From Burkholderia latens (lineage in GTDB: Bacteria > Pseudomonadota > Gammaproteobacteria > Burkholderiales > Burkholderiaceae): a DNA stretch of 64,000 nt. Each line of letters begins with the position of its first letter. The first letter of the stretch is position 1. This document shows positions 1-10,900 of the stretch, piece after piece. The stretch is taken from assembly GCF_001718795.1 (NCBI RefSeq), contig NZ_CP013438.1:1178001-1242000 (forward strand), given 5' to 3'. Below the pieces are notes generated by a model. The model did not search any database. It was not told where the DNA came from and was given only the letters and a program-made list of their open reading frames with translations. Position numbers and translations under genes: made by a program.

Positions 1-88
1 GACACGCTCGGGCCATGTTCAGCCCTTCGTCGAGCGCCTTCAGCGACGAAGGGCTGCCGTCTACTGCAACCATGATGTTCGTGTACAT
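1..88 (-). CDS. Universal stress protein (UspA family), N-terminal fragment
   Basis: The first 29 codons of a gene that runs off the left edge are visible. They begin MYTNIMVAVDGSPSSLKALD, the first strand and loop of the UspA fold, where a short beta strand ends in V-D-G-S and leads into a Ser/Leu-rich helix. A GAGGT-like ribosome site lies upstream of the ATG at 88. Usp proteins are cytoplasmic nucleotide-binding stress proteins. The ATP-binding loop and the rest of the protein lie outside the window, so the subtype cannot be judged. The gene is divergent from the kinase fusion at 319. Confidence 0.8.
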   Translation of the reverse strand, partial: MYTNIMVAVDGSPSSLKALDEGLNMARAC

Positions 89-318
89 ACCGACCTCACT
101 CGATGACCGGACGCGCCGGCGGCGTTCGAATATGCTTCCATCATCGGTGCTGGCGACGCGTCGTCGTTGACCGGCGTCAACGCCGATGCATCGGCATGCG
201 ATAGCCTCGAGATCGAACAACGACTACCGCGCTAGCCGCGCGCCCGGCGCCCGCTGCGTCACGTGCAGCGCCGGCACGCGGCATCGACGCGTGACGCCGC
301 GCGCATCCATCGACCAGC

Positions 319-1920
319 ATGCCAACCGCCCGACATCTGCCATTCGCGCTCGGCCGCGCCAACGCACGCCGACAGGCCATTCAATTCGATCGTGCGTTGC
401 GCCGGCCCGCGACCTACCGTCATCCCGCCGGACGCATCCGGCGGATCGAAACCCATCTCTCCGTCGTTTACCTGGCCGGCCGCTATGCGTACAAGCGCAT
501 CAAGCCCGTGCGCTTCCCGTTCGCCGATCTCGTGCGGCCCGCGCAGCGGCGCCGGTGCGCGCTCGCCGAGTGCACGTTCAACCGGCCGTTCGCCGGCCCG
601 CTGTACCTCGGCGTCTGGCCGCTCGTCGCACGCGGGCGCCGGTGCGGGTTCGACGCACCGCTGCGCATCGACGCGCAGCGTCGGCGGCACGCGGCGCCGG
701 GCGAGTACGTGGTCCGCATGCGGCGGTTCGATGCGCATGCGATGCTGTCGGCGCGCAGTGCGTCGCGCGACGACGGCCTCGCGGATGCGGACGCGCTCGC
801 CGACACGCTGGCCCGCCATCACCTGCACGCATCGCGCCGGGCGCCGAGCGCTCGTCACGGCAGCTGCGCGCGCGTCGTTGCGCAATGCCTGCCGTTGCGC
901 GACGCACTCGACGTCGCGGTGCCCGACGAAGCGGCGTTGCGGGCGTGGTACGAAGCCGAATTGACCCGGATCGCGCCGCTGCTCGCCGAACGGCACGCGC
1001 ATGGCTTTGTGCGCGCGTGTCATGGCGACCTGCATCTCGACAACATCGTCCGGTGGCGCAACCGGATCCTGATGTTCGACTGCATCGAATTCGACGATGC
1101 GCTGCGCTGGATTGATGTCGCGAGCGATCTCGCGTTCGCGATGATGGATTTTTCGGCGCGCGGCCGGGCGGATTGCGCGCAGCGCCTCCTTTCCGGCTGG
1201 CTGGCCCGCACCGGAGACCACGCGGCGCTGGGCGTGCTGCCGTGCTACTTCGTCTACCGTGCGCTGGTGCGCGCGCTGGTCGCGCGGTTGCGCGGCGACG
1301 ACGCCGCGCGCAACCGCTATCTGCGCGCTGCGTCGGCGATGGCCGACACGCGACGCAATGCGCGGCCGGTGTTGCTGCTGTGTCACGGGGTGTCCGGGTC
1401 GGGCAAATCGCAGGCCAGCCGGGCGCTGGCCGCGCGGCTCGGCGCAATCCGGTTATCCAGCGACATCGCCCGCAAGCGTGCGGCCGGCGCCGCGGATGCG
1501 ACCCGTCTGCCCGAACGCGCCTATTCGGACCAGGCGATGGACGCTATCTACGCGCGACTGCTGGCGGACGCCGCCGTAGTCCTCGATTGCGGCTACGCCG
1601 CGATCGTCGATGCGACGTTCCTCAGCGAGCACAATCGGGCTGCGTTCATGTCGCTCGCCGCGCGGCGCGGCGTGCCGGTCGCGATTCTCGACTTTACCGC
1701 GAGCCGCGCAACGCTCGCCGCGCGTGTCGCCGCCCGCGCGGCACACGGACGCGATGCGTCCGATGCGGACACCGCCGTGCTGGCGCGGCAGCTCGAGCAT
1801 GCCGCCCCGCTGACCGAAGCCGAAGCGGCGATCGCGATCCGGTTCGACACCGATTGCGATCCCGCCGCGTATGAAAGCGCCGCGTTCTGGACGCCATTGC
1901 TCGCCGCGCTGCGCATGTGA
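319..1920 (+). CDS. APH-like phosphotransferase fused to a P-loop kinase domain
   Basis: A 533-aa cytoplasmic protein with two kinase-type halves. Residues 25-60 (ATYRHP, IETHLSVVYLAG, YAYKRIKPV) match the start of the COG2187-type aminoglycoside-phosphotransferase-like domain. HGDLHLDN at 235-242 is the Brenner-type catalytic loop of APH/choline kinases, followed by a D-C-I-E-F-D segment where the metal-binding Asp is expected. Residues 350-533 form a separate P-loop domain with Walker A GVSGSGKS at 357-364, as in gluconate-kinase or zeta-toxin-like NTPases. Such fusions are annotated in many proteobacteria but their substrate is unknown. The ATG at 319 has no clear ribosome site, so the exact start is uncertain. 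The gene converges on the giant gene with only 53 bp between stop codons. Confidence 0.85.
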   Translation: MPTARHLPFALGRANARRQAIQFDRALRRPATYRHPAGRIRRIETHLSVVYLAGRYAYKRIKPVRFPFADLVRPAQRRRCALAECTFNRPFAGPLYLGVWPLVARGRRCGFDAPLRIDAQRRRHAAPGEYVVRMRRFDAHAMLSARSASRDDGLADADALADTLARHHLHASRRAPSARHGSCARVVAQCLPLRDALDVAVPDEAALRAWYEAELTRIAPLLAERHAHGFVRACHGDLHLDNIVRWRNRILMFDCIEFDDALRWIDVASDLAFAMMDFSARGRADCAQRLLSGWLARTGDHAALGVLPCYFVYRALVRALVARLRGDDAARNRYLRAASAMADTRRNARPVLLLCHGVSGSGKSQASRALAARLGAIRLSSDIARKRAAGAADATRLPERAYSDQAMDAIYARLLADAAVVLDCGYAAIVDATFLSEHNRAAFMSLAARRGVPVAILDFTASRATLAARVAARAAHGRDASDADTAVLARQLEHAAPLTEAEAAIAIRFDTDCDPAAYESAAFWTPLLAALRM

Positions 1921-1973
1921 ACGCGCGGCGGCGGCCGGCCGCGCGGCCATTCGTCGTCCCCGGACGCCGCGTT

Positions 1974-4900
1974 TTAGCCGACGATAACCTGCTGCCCCGG
2001 ATTGATGTCGCCGGGGTGGCTCGCCAGATTCCGGTTCAACTGCAGGATCTCGTTGAACGCCGCGTCGATCCGCTGTCCGTCCGACATCCGCTGCCGTTCG
2101 TCCGCCGGCACGTGCGCCGCGTCGAGCAGCGTTCCCTCGTGATTTTCGGCGATCGTCCACAGCGAATCGCCGGCCACCACGTCGACGGTCAGCGGCGTCG
2201 GTGTAGGCGTCGCGCTCCGTGAACCCGCCGACGGCTGGGCCGGTTGCGATGGCCTAGCCGTCGGCGACGCAGTCGCGCCCGGCTGCCGGGTCGCCGCCGT
2301 CGGGGCGGGTGCGACCGATGCACCCGCTGTCGGCGTCGCGCCGGCGGAACCCGACGGCGACGGTGTCAGCGTCGGCGTCGGTGTCGACGATGGCGATGAC
2401 GATGGCGATGGCGATGGCGACGGGCCAAGGCCGGGCTTCTTGTTCTTGTCGTCCGACCCGTCGAGCGCCTTGATGACACCGTACGCCTGCGTGATCGCAA
2501 AGATCCCGACCGGCAACAGCGCGACTCCGGTCGGCAGCCGCGCCATCCACGGCGTCGCATTCGGGAATTGCGAATGCAGCCGCCCGGCGCCCAGCAGCGC
2601 ACCGGACATCGCACCGAGCACGCCCGTCATCCCGTCGCCGAACGTATGCGCGGCCATCGCGCCGTGAATGCCGGTCGCGAGGCCCACCGCGGAGGTCACG
2701 TAGTCGCCGGTCGCGCTCGCGAGCCGCGCGATCTGGCTTCGATTCTCCGCGTTCACGCCGCGCGCGCCGCCCTTGTAGACGATACCCGTGGAGGCGGCGC
2801 TGATGATCCCGCCCAACGCCTGCCCGCCGGCCAGCCAGTTGCCTTGCAGGAACTTGAAGCCGTTGATCGTGATCGTGCCGCCGTAACCACCGAGCGCAAG
2901 CAATCGCCCGACGCGGCCGACCGAGTGCCGCGGGCTGCCCCGGTGCAGCAGTTTCAGCGACGTCCCGCCGACCACACCCTGCATCTGCCCGAGCATGTCG
3001 TCCGCAATCGCCTTCAGGTGCGTGACGGTCTCGTCGAACGTCAGCACGCCATCCTTGTTCAGCGCGCGCAGTTGCGCGGCCGCGGCCTTGCCTTCATGGG
3101 CGATCTGCTCGAGCTGCGTGCCGCGCGCGTCGACGTCGAACCCGTTCGCCTTGAGTTGTTTCTGCAGCCCGCGCACGAGCCGGTCGACGACGTGATCGAA
3201 CACGCGCGGATCGGCGTTCTTCAGGCTCGCGACCGCGCCATGATGCAGCGCCTGGAACACGCGGCCGACCCGCAGCCCGGCATACAGCGAATTTGTCGCC
3301 GGGCCGACGAACGCGTTGCCCGTCGCTTCGAGCACGACAGCGCCGCTCGCGCCAACCGCCGTGGCCCCGGTCATGTCGGCGGCAATCCGCCGTCCCGACG
3401 GCGGCGGCCGGTGCGGGCCGATCGGCTCGTCGTGCACGCGCAGCGCATGCAGTTCGGCCTGCGCGCGCTTCGCATCGAGAATATCGACGTTGGCGAGCTG
3501 CGCGGTCTCGCGGCGGCTCGTGCCGATCGGCTTGGTGCCGTCGTTGATCAGCGCGGGATCGTGCACGACCGCACTCCAGTGCTCGAGCGGATTCGCGGTC
3601 AACGGCTGCGCGCGCGTGGTCACGCGATCGGGTATGCCGGCGCCATATGCGTCGAGCCAGCGCCTGGCGAACGAGCGCGCGCCCTTCTGCGTGGTGCCGC
3701 GCGGTTTGCGACCGTCGCCCTTCCAGTATTCCGTCGCATGCTCGATGGTCGCCTTGCGCGCCTGGTTCAGCCACACGGTCGTGTTGCCTTCGTACAGCTT
3801 GTGGCGCAGTTCGGCGATCTCGGCAGGCGTCATCCCGCGCTCGGCGCCGATCCGCTCGACTTCGGCGAACAGCAGTTGATGCTGATTCGCGAGCGTCTGC
3901 CGGTCGACCCGCTCGAACACGCGCGTGAGCGCGTCGGCGCCGTGCAGGCGATCGATGATCGACGGATTCTTGCGATTCTCGACGATCAATTTCGCGAGCG
4001 CGCCGGTCAAGTCCTGGTTGCCGATGAAGTCGGCGCCGTGCGTGCCGAACGACAGCCCGACGTGCACCCATTCGAGCCCTTCGCGCTCGAGCACCGCACG
4101 CAGCAGCTTCTCGTGCCCCGCGCCCGGCACCGACTCCGGCACCGCATCCCAGCCGTGGAACGTGATCATCACGTTCGGCGCGGTCTTGTCGGGGTTCGCG
4201 TTCGACCACTTCTCGAGCGCTGTCATGACCCTCACGTAATCGTGGTACGCGTGGTTGGTGCCCGACTGGTACCGGTAGTCGGTGCCGGACACGAGCGCGC
4301 GCGCCGGTGCGGTTTCGAGCCGGATCGCGAAGCCGGTGCGCGCCGCTTCGTCGAGCCACGCATGCAGGTGCGCGAGATGATCGAGCGCGAGCGCCTCCCC
4401 GTCCGTGCCGGGCGCCGGATGGATGACGCCGTTCTTGCCGTCGAACACGGCGTTCTTCTGGTCGCCGAGCGCCTTCACCGCACGCAGGAAATCCGGATCG
4501 TGCGCCTTGCCGAGCACGGCCGCGAGCAGATTCGGATCGACCACGAGCGTGACGACGGGCGTCACGCCGCCGTATTGCTCGACCATCTTGCGCATCAGCG
4601 CCGGATCGTCGCTGAGCGACAGCGAACGCGCCATCGGCACCATGCGGTCCTGCAGTGCCGGGTCCGAGCGCGTGAAGATCTGCTGGATCCGGTGATCCGC
4701 GACGGTCGCCGCGCCAAACTTGCGCGTGTGCGCGCGCAGCTTGCCGGGCACCGGCAGGAAGCGCGACGCCGACGTGGACACGTCGCGCGCGACATACAGA
4801 TTGTTCAGCAGCGTGCGCCACATGCCCGGGTCGATCATCACGGCCTGCGGCTCGCCCTTCAGCACGAGCTTGACCTTCCCGGCGCGCTGCGCCTGCTTGT

Positions 4901-7900
4901 TGTAGGCCTCGATCTGATCGTGCGTCGGGAAATACTGCTCGGTCTTCGCCGCGCCGTTGCGCAGGTTGAACGCGACGACAGTCGACGACGACAGCCCTGG
5001 CTGGTACGGCTCGATCGACAGCGCCGCGGGCGCGGCGGTGCTCGCGTGCCGCAAACGATGCAGGTCGGCAAGCACCTCGTTGTAACGGCTGCGCGTGCGC
5101 GCCGCGAGCGCGCGGAACGGCGCCGACGATTGGCCGCGCGCTTCCGCATCGGACAGTTGCTCGCGCAGCGCCTTTTCGCGCGCCTGCAGCGCCGCGATCC
5201 GGGTCGGCCGCGTGCTGCGCAGAAACTCGCGCGGCCGCAACTGGGTGAGCAGGAAATGCACGTCCGTGCCGAAGCGGTCGTTGCCGATCGGCATTTCATC
5301 GAGGGACACGCCCTGGCGACCCAGATTGTTCACGTGCCTGATGTTGTCGAACCAGCGCATCTCGCCATTGCGCGCCGCGATCACGCCGAGCGGATTGCCG
5401 AGCGACTCGGCCACCGCTCCGTCCGTCTTGAACACGTAGATCACGTGGCGATTGCCGTCGACCGCGCCGTTGCGGATCGCGGTCAGCAAGTGCGGCACGC
5501 TGTTGCCGCTGAAGTCGACCGCGTTGAGCCCGGACTTCTCCGACGGCAGCAGGTGCGGATCGACCGGCACGCGCGGCGCCGCCTCATTGGCTCGGCCCTG
5601 GTCCGCGCGCGTCAGCGGCTGGCGCAGCGGCACCTTCGCCTGGAACACGTCGCCGAGCGTACGGCGCGGCGGCTTCTCCGCTGCGGCGGTGTCTTTCGTC
5701 GGCTGGAAGCCGCCGATGCGATCGACGATCTCCGGCTTCACGTCGCTGACGACGAAGCGGATGCCGCGCCGCGGCGACTGCAGTACCGGAATGCCGCCGC
5801 GCCGCCGCCGCCGGAACACCGTGCGCAGATCCTGCTCGGGAATCTCCGTGTCGCCGACCGACGCCTTCTCGTAATACTTCCATTCGTGGTTCGTGTTGCG
5901 CTCCGCATAGCCGAGCACCTTGCCCGTTTCCTCCTCGACCACGTGAATCCAGCGGCGATCGCCCTCGACCGCGCGCACGGCCTGACGCGGCCGCTTGAAC
6001 CCCGGCGCATCGTGCAGCTTCACGACGTCCGCGGCGAGCGCGTTGTCGACCGGATGACCGGATGCTGCCACCGGCCACGACGACGTGCCGTCCTTCGTCT
6101 CGATCTTCGACGCGCCGCCGAACCGCATCAGCTCGTCGTGCGCAACCGGCGACACGTAGAAATCGAATTGCCGGCGTGCCTTGCGGCCGCTGGCGCCGGT
6201 CTTGACGAGCGCCTTGTTCAGATCCTTCGGCACGCGCGAGCCGTCCAGCATCCGCACCGGGCCGGGCACGCCATACTGATCGGTTTCGAGTACCGCGACG
6301 AACGTCGGCGCCGCGTGTTCGGCGCCCGTCTTCGGCGCATCGGCATGCGCGGTGATCAGCACGTGCGCGTTGGTGCCGAGCTTGCGCCCCAGTCCGTCAA
6401 GCGTCGGCGCATGCCGGCCGTCGACGCGCGTGAGCGTGCGCCGGCCGAGGCTGTCGAGCCACGTCGCGGCAACCGCCTGCGGATCGGTCGCTTCGGCGGG
6501 CGTCGTGCGTTGCGGCGGCGCAGGCGGATTCGCGTGTCCGGAGACGGTCGCGGGTGTCGCCGCGCCGGACGGGTCGCCGGCCGTACCGGCCAGGCGCCCG
6601 CCCGCCGGCCCCGCCGGCCCGAGCGTCGGCCACGTCGGCCGGCCGTCGTTCGCGCCGACCGCGCGCGTGCCGCCGGCATGCACCGCCGTATAGCCTTCCG
6701 GCAAGCCCGACCCGTCGATGCCGGCAAGCCGGTACGACACGGCGCCTGTCGCGGGGTCGCGGGTGCGCACCACATACATGTCGACGCCGGCCGGCTTGTA
6801 CAACTCGCCGCCGTCGGGCGTCGCGATGCGCAGCGCGCGGGCCGGATCGTGACCGAGCGCCGACAGCAGCGCGACGTCGGTCGGTGCGGCACTTTCGACG
6901 GCGTCGAGATTCGCGGCCGCACTCGCCGAGACACGCTCCTGCGGCGTCAAATCGGGTTGTGCAAACGTCGTGGCATCCGGCAACGCGTCGGTCGGCACGT
7001 ACGCGTGATTGCGCGGCCCGGTGTGTGCGCTGTCGAGCGCCTGCCCGAGTTCGTCCTGCGCGACCGTGCGCGCGCCTTCCGGCAGCGCGAGCCGCGCATC
7101 GGCCGCCGTGCGGCCCGGTGCGTGCGTGGCGGCCGCCGGTGCGTCGGGGACCGTGCCGCTGAACCGGAACCAGCCCGCCTCCGGATCGAGTGCGCCAAAA
7201 TTGGTGCCGCTGCCGAGCACGTCACTGCCGTCGTGCGTGACGAACTCGACGCGCAGGTTCGTCAGCCCGGCCTCGTGGAACGCCTGCATCACGTCGTCGA
7301 TGACGCGGGTCGGCTCGGCTTTGTCCAGGAACTCGCTCGGCCACCGCTGGCTCACCGTGCCGCCGGGCTGCGTCACGCGCGCCGCGTCACCGATCACGCC
7401 CGGCCGGTCGGCAAGCGCGGTACGGAACGGATGATCGAGCGTGACCGATTCGAACGTATCGTCGGGAATCGCGGTGAAGTCGTAGTCGGGATCGGCGAAC
7501 GTCGGATCGGCCACGCGCGGCACCGTCGGCCGCGTCGGCCGCTCGCCGCGCGGGCGCGATCCGGCGCCACGCGTGCTGGCGGTGCTGGCGGTGCTGGCGG
7601 TGGTTGGCGCCGCTTGCGCGTCGCCGCCGGCGGGGAGCGCCGCGCGGCCCGCGCGCGCCGGATCGCCGCGGAAGCGCTGCATCGGCAGGCGATCCTTGTC
7701 GACCTGGCCCGTCAGTCGCGTGCCGCGCACGGTCGCCGAACCGTCGCGTTCGACGAGCAGGATGTCCGGCGGCGCCCAGACCGACGTCGGCCGGCCGGTC
7801 AGCTCGGACAGCCGCTGCGCGAGCGCCGCGGCGAAGGTGGTGCTGGCCGCGCGCACCTGGCCCGGCGCGATCCGCAACGGATCGTGCTTGTTCGATCCGC

Positions 7901-10900
7901 CGTAGCACGAATACAGCGTGACGTCCTGCTCCGGTTCGAGGTGCGGCGCGACGCGCTCGGCGACCTCGTCCGGCGTCAGCGGCCGTCCGTCCGGGCCCAG
8001 CATCGCGTCGGCCGAGATCCCGTGACCGAATACCACATGATGTCCGGGCGGCGACATCAGCCCGCGCGCGCCGACCGCGTGCAGCGGATCGTCGGCCGGC
8101 ATCAGCAGCGTATCGGCCGGGCGCAGGAATTCGGGATGCTGGGTCGCGTCGATGCCGGTCACGTCGTCGAACCCGGGCTGCAACACGGACCGGCCGTGAA
8201 TCGTCGTCGTGACGATTCCACCGTCTGCGACCTTGCGGTCGGTATAGACACGGCTCGTCTTCGGATAGATCTTTTCCGTCTTGCCCGACAAGCCGTCGTC
8301 GGCCTCCGCTTCGGCGGCCTGCTCGACGCGCGCGGCCCATTCGTCCACCGTGTAGATCCGGTCCGGCGCGACTTCGACGAGCGGAATCGGTTCGTGGACG
8401 GGCGGTTCGCCCGCGTCCGGCTCGGGCGCGAGCCGCGGATGCGTGGAGCCTCCCGGCACCGTGTCCGGCCGCCCGGCATTGCCCGGCGCGCTGCGCGGGA
8501 CACCGCCCGGCGTGCCGTCCGCGCCGCGCCGGCCGCTGTCTCCGTGCGGATCGATCTCCGCTTCGACCGGCTGCACCGGCTCGACCGGTGCGTCGCCATG
8601 GGCGGGCGCGTGGGTCGTCGGCTCGCCGCGCTGCGCGAACACCATCGGCGGGTCGCTCGCATCGGGCGCCTCGGGTACGTGCAGATAGAGCCGCGTTCCG
8701 ACATCGGGATCGTTGGCCGGCACCTTGATCGACTCGTCGAGCGGATACAGCTCCAGTGCGCCGGTGCCGCGCACCGAGTTCGATGCGATCGACGCGATCA
8801 CGGGCACCTGCAGCTCGTATGCGAGTTCCTGCGCGAACGAATAGCCGCCGGCACCGAGATAGCAGCCCGTCAGCAGCACGCCGTTGCCTTCCGTATAAGC
8901 CGGATCGTCGAGCAGCGCACGCGCGAATTGCCGCGGCGATATCGTCTTGCCGCCCTGCGTGATCGCAGCGGAGCTGTCCAGGCTCACGTCGCGCGGCTGC
9001 GTGCCGTGCGATTCCGCGATATCGAAACCCGACACTTTCAGGAACTGGCGCGCGGTCGCGTGACCGAGCAGGTTCACGACGCTCGTGCCCGGCACCGGCC
9101 GCAGTTCCAGCGGATTGATCCGGATCGGCTGCGCGCCGCCCGGCGAGAACTTGCCGTTCACGTCGGGCTCGATCTCGAAGCGCGCGACCCGGCGGTTCGG
9201 ATTGGGCACGGCGCGGTGCCATCCGGCTGCGTCGTCGTCGCCGAGCCGGCCGAACACCGGCGCCTGGATCAAGTCTGCGAATTCCTGCAGCAATGCGGGG
9301 TCGGCGCCGCTGCGCGGCCCGTCGAGCGCGATCGGCGTACCGGGCGTATAGCCTTTCCATGCCAGCGCTTCCAGCGCATGCGTCATCTCGAGCGCGCTGG
9401 CGGGACGGTTGCTGCGCGGATTGATGATCGATCCCCGTCTCGTCAGCATCCGCCACACGTACACGCCGATCGGCACGCGCGCATCGCCCGTCGCCGTGCG
9501 GCCGCCCCACTGGTTCGACACCGGACGCGGCGCGACGCTGCTCCAGTCGACCGGATGCGCGCCCTGATCGATCACCGCCACTGCCGGCGAGAACCGGTAA
9601 GTGCGCGGGCCGCTGGTGACCGAATGGTCCGGCACACCGGCCTGGTCCGGCGCGCCTGGCTCGATCAGGATGCCGCTCGTATAGCCGGAATCGGGAGAAC
9701 CGTCGGCGCGATAGCGAGGCGAACGCCACGCGACGAACCCGCTTGCGCCATACACGTCGACGCCGAGCACGTTCGCGAGCAGCTGCGCGAGCGGGCTCAC
9801 GCGCGTGCCGGCGCCGCACGCATACAGAATCACCGGCGATTTGCCGTCCCAGCCGCTCTGGCGAATCATCTCGGCCATGTCGTCGGCGGTCATCGCCTTG
9901 CCGGTCGCGCTCGCGAACGCGTCGGCCCACGCGTGCGCATAGACCGCGAAGTATCCGGGCGGCACCGGCAACAGCGGCCGCTCGCCCGGCGGCAGCCGGT
10001 TCTCCGGCTGGATCGGATTGTCCGAATAGATCGCGAGGTCGGCCTCGCGGCGCGGATACGCGGCCCACTGCGTTTCGCTCATGCCGAACGACGCGTTGAT
10101 CACGTCGACGCGCCGGCCGTCCTCGCTGCGGATCAGCGGCTTCTGCGGATCGAAGCCGTGCGGGTACACCACGCGCAGCGTGCGGTCGTACGCATCGTTC
10201 ATCGACAGCACGAACGCACCGCCGGCGTCGGTCAGCCCGATATGACCGACGACCGCTTCCGGCGGCACCGTGCCGTCCGCGGCGAGCGCGCGCTGATCGA
10301 CCAGTGCGATCCGGTAGCGGCCGCCCGCGACGCCATCGGCGCCGACCATCAGCGCATCGTGATACGTCGCGTAGCGCGTCACGCCGATCGTGCCGTCCTC
10401 ATCCGGCGCGACGGCCGCGCGTGCCTGTCCATCGGCGACGGCTTTCGCGCGTCGCTCGTCGGCCTTCGCCGCGCTCATGTCCTTGAGCAGATCGCCCTTG
10501 TCGGTCGCGGGCAGGCCGTCTTCCTCCGGATTGCTCACGTTGCCTTCGGCGTCCTCGAGCGCATACACGTAGTATTCGACGTCCTCGAGATGATTGCCGC
10601 TCGAGATGATCCGCGCGACCACGTCGCTCAATATTGCCCGGTCGGCCGCGATGCGCGCGGGGATCTCCCACGACGCGGGACGTGCGCCGCTGGCCGGCAC
10701 ACCGGCTTCGGCAGGCGACGCTGCGTCGGCTGCGAGCGCGTCGGCGACGGCCGGCGTCGCGGCGCCTTCGACCGGTTCGCCATCGGGCGCGAGCCGCAGC
10801 GCGAGCGCATCGCCGTCCGGCGTGCCCTGCATGCGGCGTGCACGCAGCCACGCGGCGACGCGCGCCCGCAGCCCCTTGTCGGCGGGGGCGACCGCGCCGC

